Assembly: GCA_030446505.1 (NCBI GenBank)
Contig: JAUJND010000062.1
Span: forward strand, 1 to 33,417
Reading direction: 5' to 3'
DNA: 33,417 nt
From: Chroococcidiopsidaceae cyanobacterium YX2bin18
GTDB lineage: Bacteria; Cyanobacteriota; Cyanobacteriia; Cyanobacteriales; Chroococcidiopsidaceae
Of this stretch, positions 30,501 to 33,417 are shown one piece after another. The notes beneath the pieces are model-generated. The model ran no database searches. It saw only the letters and a program-made list of their open reading frames with translations, and had not been told where the DNA came from. The translations under genes and the position numbers were made by a program. Within the stretch, counting starts at the first letter, position 1, and each line of letters starts with the position of its first letter.

Positions 30501-32298
30501 CCGAATCAGGACAATACCCAAGAACCACAATTGCAGGATGAGCAAGGTTAAGCAATGGCAAAATCTTTATGAGCAAACCTATAAGCAGTCCGCTGTAAAC
30601 GCGTGATCCTTTCAATATCGTAGGGGCAGGAACAGTAGAGTGTCGGGTCAAACGATTGCAGCAGAGCAAATGCGACAATGGCTAAGCGATCGCGCTCAGC
30701 AGATTTTGACTTTGCAGCCTCAGCGGGTATTAGAGATTGGTTGCGGTACAGGTTTACTCCTATTTCAACTTGCACCGCACTGCACTCAGTATTGGGGAAC
30801 CGACTTTTCATCTGTGTCTATCCAATATATTGAGCAGCAGTTAGCAACTCAAGCATTACCTCAAGTAAAGTTGCTGCAAAAAATGGCAACTGACTTTGAA
30901 GGTATAGAAGCAAATGCTTTTGATGCCGTAATTCTCAATTCTGTTGTGCAGTACTTTCCTAGCTTGGACTATTTACTGCAAGTGCTTGAGCAGGCAATTC
31001 ACACTGTTGCTCCTGGTGGGTTTATCTTTATTGGAGATGTCCGAAGTTTACCACTGTTGTCAGCCTTTCATGCTGCGGTGCAACTACATCAAGCAGATAT
31101 CACCGTTAGTCGAGAGCAGTTACAGCAGCAGGTACAGATGGCGATATTCCAAGAAGCCGAATTAGTAATCGATCCTGCTTTCTTTCATGCCTTGAAACTG
31201 CGTTTGGGGCAAATCAGCAATGTCCAAGTTCTGCTTACACGCGGTCGATATGAAAATGAATTGACTCAGTTTCGCTATAACGTGATTCTGCATATTGAGG
31301 CAGATCCCCCCTCGTCCCCTCAAAATGTTATTGCTCCTGCTTATACTCAACTAAATTGGACTGAAGACAATTTAAGCTACGCATTGGTGCGTCAGCGTTT
31401 AGTCGCTCAACCAAATATACTTAGAATCACTAGAATTCCTAATGCTCGTGTCGTGGCAGCAGTTAAAACGGCAGAATGGCTAGTAACAGAAACGACGGAA
31501 GCACCTAAAACAGTAGGTCAAATGCGTGAGGCGCTAAAGCAGCTTGCGCCAGGCATTGATCCAGAAGATTGGTGGAACCTAGCTACAGAATTGTCTTACA
31601 CAGTTGACGTGAGTTGGTCTGTAGATGCTACAGATTGCTATGATGTCGTCTTTCAGCACCAATCCGTATTACAGGACAAAGAAAGAATTAGGGGAAACTC
31701 CCCTTGTCCCCCCTTCTCCTTGTCCCCCCATCCTCCTTATCCAACTCGTCCCTGGGATTACGCTAATAATCCGGGACAGAAACAGTTTACTCGTCACCTT
31801 ATCCCCCAACTGCGAAGCTACTTAGAGCAAAACCTACCTGAATATATGGTGCCTGCTGCTTTTGTAGTGCTGGAGAAATTACCCCTAACACCCAATGGCA
31901 AAGTCAACCGTCGTGCGCTTCCAGCAGCGGATTGGGTGAAGCAATGGGGAGATAATGCCACACCGCGATCGCCCTTGGCGTGGGCTTGTCCCACATCGCC
32001 GATTGAGGAAAAATTGGTCAGCATTTGGGCTGATCTACTAGGACTTAAGCGGGTGGGAATTCAGGACAACTTCTTCCACTTGGGGGGACATTCGCTCTTG
32101 GCAACTCAATTAACTTCCCGCATCCGCGATGCCTTCGGTGTAGAGTTACCTTTACGCAATGTGTTTGAGTCACCAGTGATAACTCAACTTGCTAAAGTTA
32201 TCGAAGAGTTACAGAGTCGCCATCAGCAACAAGAACCAGGGATTGTTCCGCTTTCTCGTGATGCTCATCGCCGCCTGCGCTCCTCCCTCAACCCTTGA
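27542..32298 (+). CDS. NRPS: TubC-type docking domain, C, A, N-methyltransferase, PCP (A domain frame broken)
   Basis: The protein begins with a docking domain of the TubC N-terminal type ([20 protein letters not shown] and [16 protein letters not shown]). A condensation domain with HHIVADGWS follows and is intact to about 28980. The adenylation domain (about 29000-30540) survives only in pieces. These are [43 protein letters not shown] and [20 protein letters not shown]. There are more than ten frame changes. An N-methyltransferase is inserted before the A domain's last motif, the usual site. It runs from about 30540, has [17 protein letters not shown], and is intact from 30640. The A10 motif [15 protein letters not shown] and the carrier [16 protein letters not shown] follow, and the protein ends [14 protein letters not shown]. 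If intact it would be about 1585 residues and add an N-methyl amino acid. The specificity residues, read across breaks, look hydrophobic or aromatic and are uncertain. Confidence 0.85.
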
Positions 32299-32318
32299 AA
32301 ATACATAGAAGGTAACGC

Positions 32319-33417
32319 TTGACTTCCACTAGCCCTGACTCGATTGCTGAATTCGTCTTTCCAGCATCGTTTGCCCAACAGCGACTGTGGTTTCTTCATC
32401 AGTTAGCGCCCAAAAATCCCTTCTACAACGTATCCGCCGCTATTCGTTTAACCGGACACCTTAACATCACTGCTCTAGAACGAACATTTAACGAAATCGT
32501 GCGCCGTCACGAAGTTTTGCGGACAACGTTTGAAATGGTGGAGGGACAACTCAATCAAGTAATTGTGGAGAGCGTGAATATATCTCTCCCTGTGGTAGAT
32601 TTACGTTATTTAGCTGTAACTGAGCGGGAAGCAGCAGCAAGACAACAGGCGATCGCTCAATCTCAACGTCCCTTCGATCTCAGCGCAGACATCCTGTTAC
32701 GAGTCAGTGTCTTGCAACTAGATGCAACTGACCACATCCTACTGTTGAATCTACACCACATTATTGCTGATGGTTGGTCAATCGGTGTGCTGGTGCGAGA
32801 ACTCGGCACACTCTATACTGCCTTCAGTTCCGGCAAACCTTCCCCTCTACAGGATCTACCAATCCAATATGCCGACTTCGCTCACTGGCAACGGGAATGG
32901 TTGCAAGGAGAAGTATTAGAGTCGCAACTGTCCTACTGGCTACAGCAACTAGCCAATCTTCCAGTTTTAAATCTTCCGACTGATCGCACTCGGCTTGCCG
33001 TCCAAACCTACCGAGGCGCAACGCACAATTTTGAGGTATCAAAAAGTTTAACTACGTCTTTAGAAACTTTAAGTCAGCAATTAGGTGTCACCCTGTTCAT
33101 GACTCTGCTAGCAGCATTTCAAACATTGTTATATCGCTACACAGGACAGGAAGATATTGCTGTTGGATCACCCATAGCAAATCGCAACCAAGCGGGAATA
33201 GAATCGTTGATTGGTTTTTTTGTCAATAGTTTGGTGCTAAGAACAGATTTATCTAGTAACCCCAGCTTTCGGGAACTACTCTTACGAGTGCGGGAAGTAA
33301 CATTAGGAGCTTATGCCCATCAGGACTTGCCCTTCGAGAAGTTAGTCCAAGAACTCCACCCAGATCGAGACTTGAGTAGGCATCCTCTGTTTCAAGTAGC
33401 GATCGCGCTGCAAAATA
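32319..33417 (+). CDS. Third NRPS, N-terminal condensation domain (runs off the window)
   Basis: A TTG at 32319 preceded by AGAAGG (32307-32312) opens a reading frame that has no stop before the window end, giving at least 366 residues. The sequence is a condensation domain with [20 protein letters not shown], the active-site motif [32 protein letters not shown] and [19 protein letters not shown]. It ends inside [18 protein letters not shown]. It starts 20 bp after the second NRPS stop, on the same strand, and so continues the assembly line. The downstream domains, including any release domain, lie outside the window. The protein has no TubC-type docking domain, unlike protein 2, so it must meet its donor by another interface. 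Confidence 0.9.
   Translation, partial: MTSTSPDSIAEFVFPASFAQQRLWFLHQLAPKNPFYNVSAAIRLTGHLNITALERTFNEIVRRHEVLRTTFEMVEGQLNQVIVESVNISLPVVDLRYLAVTEREAAARQQAIAQSQRPFDLSADILLRVSVLQLDATDHILLLNLHHIIADGWSIGVLVRELGTLYTAFSSGKPSPLQDLPIQYADFAHWQREWLQGEVLESQLSYWLQQLANLPVLNLPTDRTRLAVQTYRGATHNFEVSKSLTTSLETLSQQLGVTLFMTLLAAFQTLLYRYTGQEDIAVGSPIANRNQAGIESLIGFFVNSLVLRTDLSSNPSFRELLLRVREVTLGAYAHQDLPFEKLVQELHPDRDLSRHPLFQVAIALQN

Noticed and set aside
24288-32298. NRPS as the MysE of the mycosporine pathway
   Set aside because: MysE is an A-PCP-TE protein. These proteins begin with condensation domains and contain an N-methyltransferase, and they are separated from mysABC by unrelated genes on the other strand.

Overview
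The window comes from a cyanobacterium. The octamer GCGATCGC (HIP1) and its GCGATCG variants recur throughout, for example near 3691, 3803, 5344, 19848 and 26120. The genes present (mycosporine biosynthesis, RTX phosphoesterase, OmpR-type two-component pair, multi-protein NRPS) fit a large-genome cyanobacterium. I cannot name the genus from the sequence alone.

Layout. (1) 1-2067 is mobile-element debris: an IS21 istA remnant cut by an IS630-type element with perfect 25-bp terminal inverted repeats. (2) 2169-5137, minus strand, is one long broken gene with a phytase-like esterase domain, RTX calcium-binding repeats and a glycerophosphodiester phosphodiesterase domain. (3) 12993 down to 5273, minus strand, is a compact gene series. 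It starts with mysA, mysB and mysC, which make the core of mycosporine-like UV sunscreens. It continues with a SAM methyltransferase, a HEPN protein with four CxxC motifs, and two paralogous five-bladed beta-propeller glycosidases. (4) 13369-14882 holds an internally deleted dienelactone hydrolase and a small exported protein. (5) 15418-17536 is a sensor kinase and response regulator with overlapping ends. (6) 18012-22352 is a DUF4331 protein, a TPR protein and a NicO-type nickel/cobalt transporter with an EF-hand-like loop and a His-rich loop, followed by a small membrane protein. (7) 22968-24155 is an intact IS605-family TnpB with a right-end hairpin. (8) 24288 to the window end is an NRPS assembly line. 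Protein 1 is C-A-PCP. Protein 2 is a TubC-type docking domain followed by C-A-N-methyltransferase-PCP. Protein 3 starts with a C domain and runs off the window.

How the genes work together. MysA, MysB and MysC should convert sedoheptulose 7-phosphate through 4-deoxygadusol to mycosporine-glycine. No mysD or mysE is visible, so the downstream genes on the same strand are candidate tailoring or accessory functions. The two-component pair may control the DUF4331-TPR-NicO group, because similar TGAGTT(T/A)A elements lie upstream of both. The NRPS should build a peptide containing at least one N-methylated residue.

A caution applies throughout. Many otherwise well-conserved genes are broken by single-base indels, often in short homopolymers, while mysA, one glycosidase, the DUF4331 gene, tnpB and the first NRPS gene are intact. 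This may be uncorrected sequencing error rather than pseudogenization. I therefore give the reconstructed full extent of each broken gene and say where its frame changes. Types are CDS where I think the gene is probably intact in the organism, and pseudogene where the damage is heavier or includes deletions or stops.
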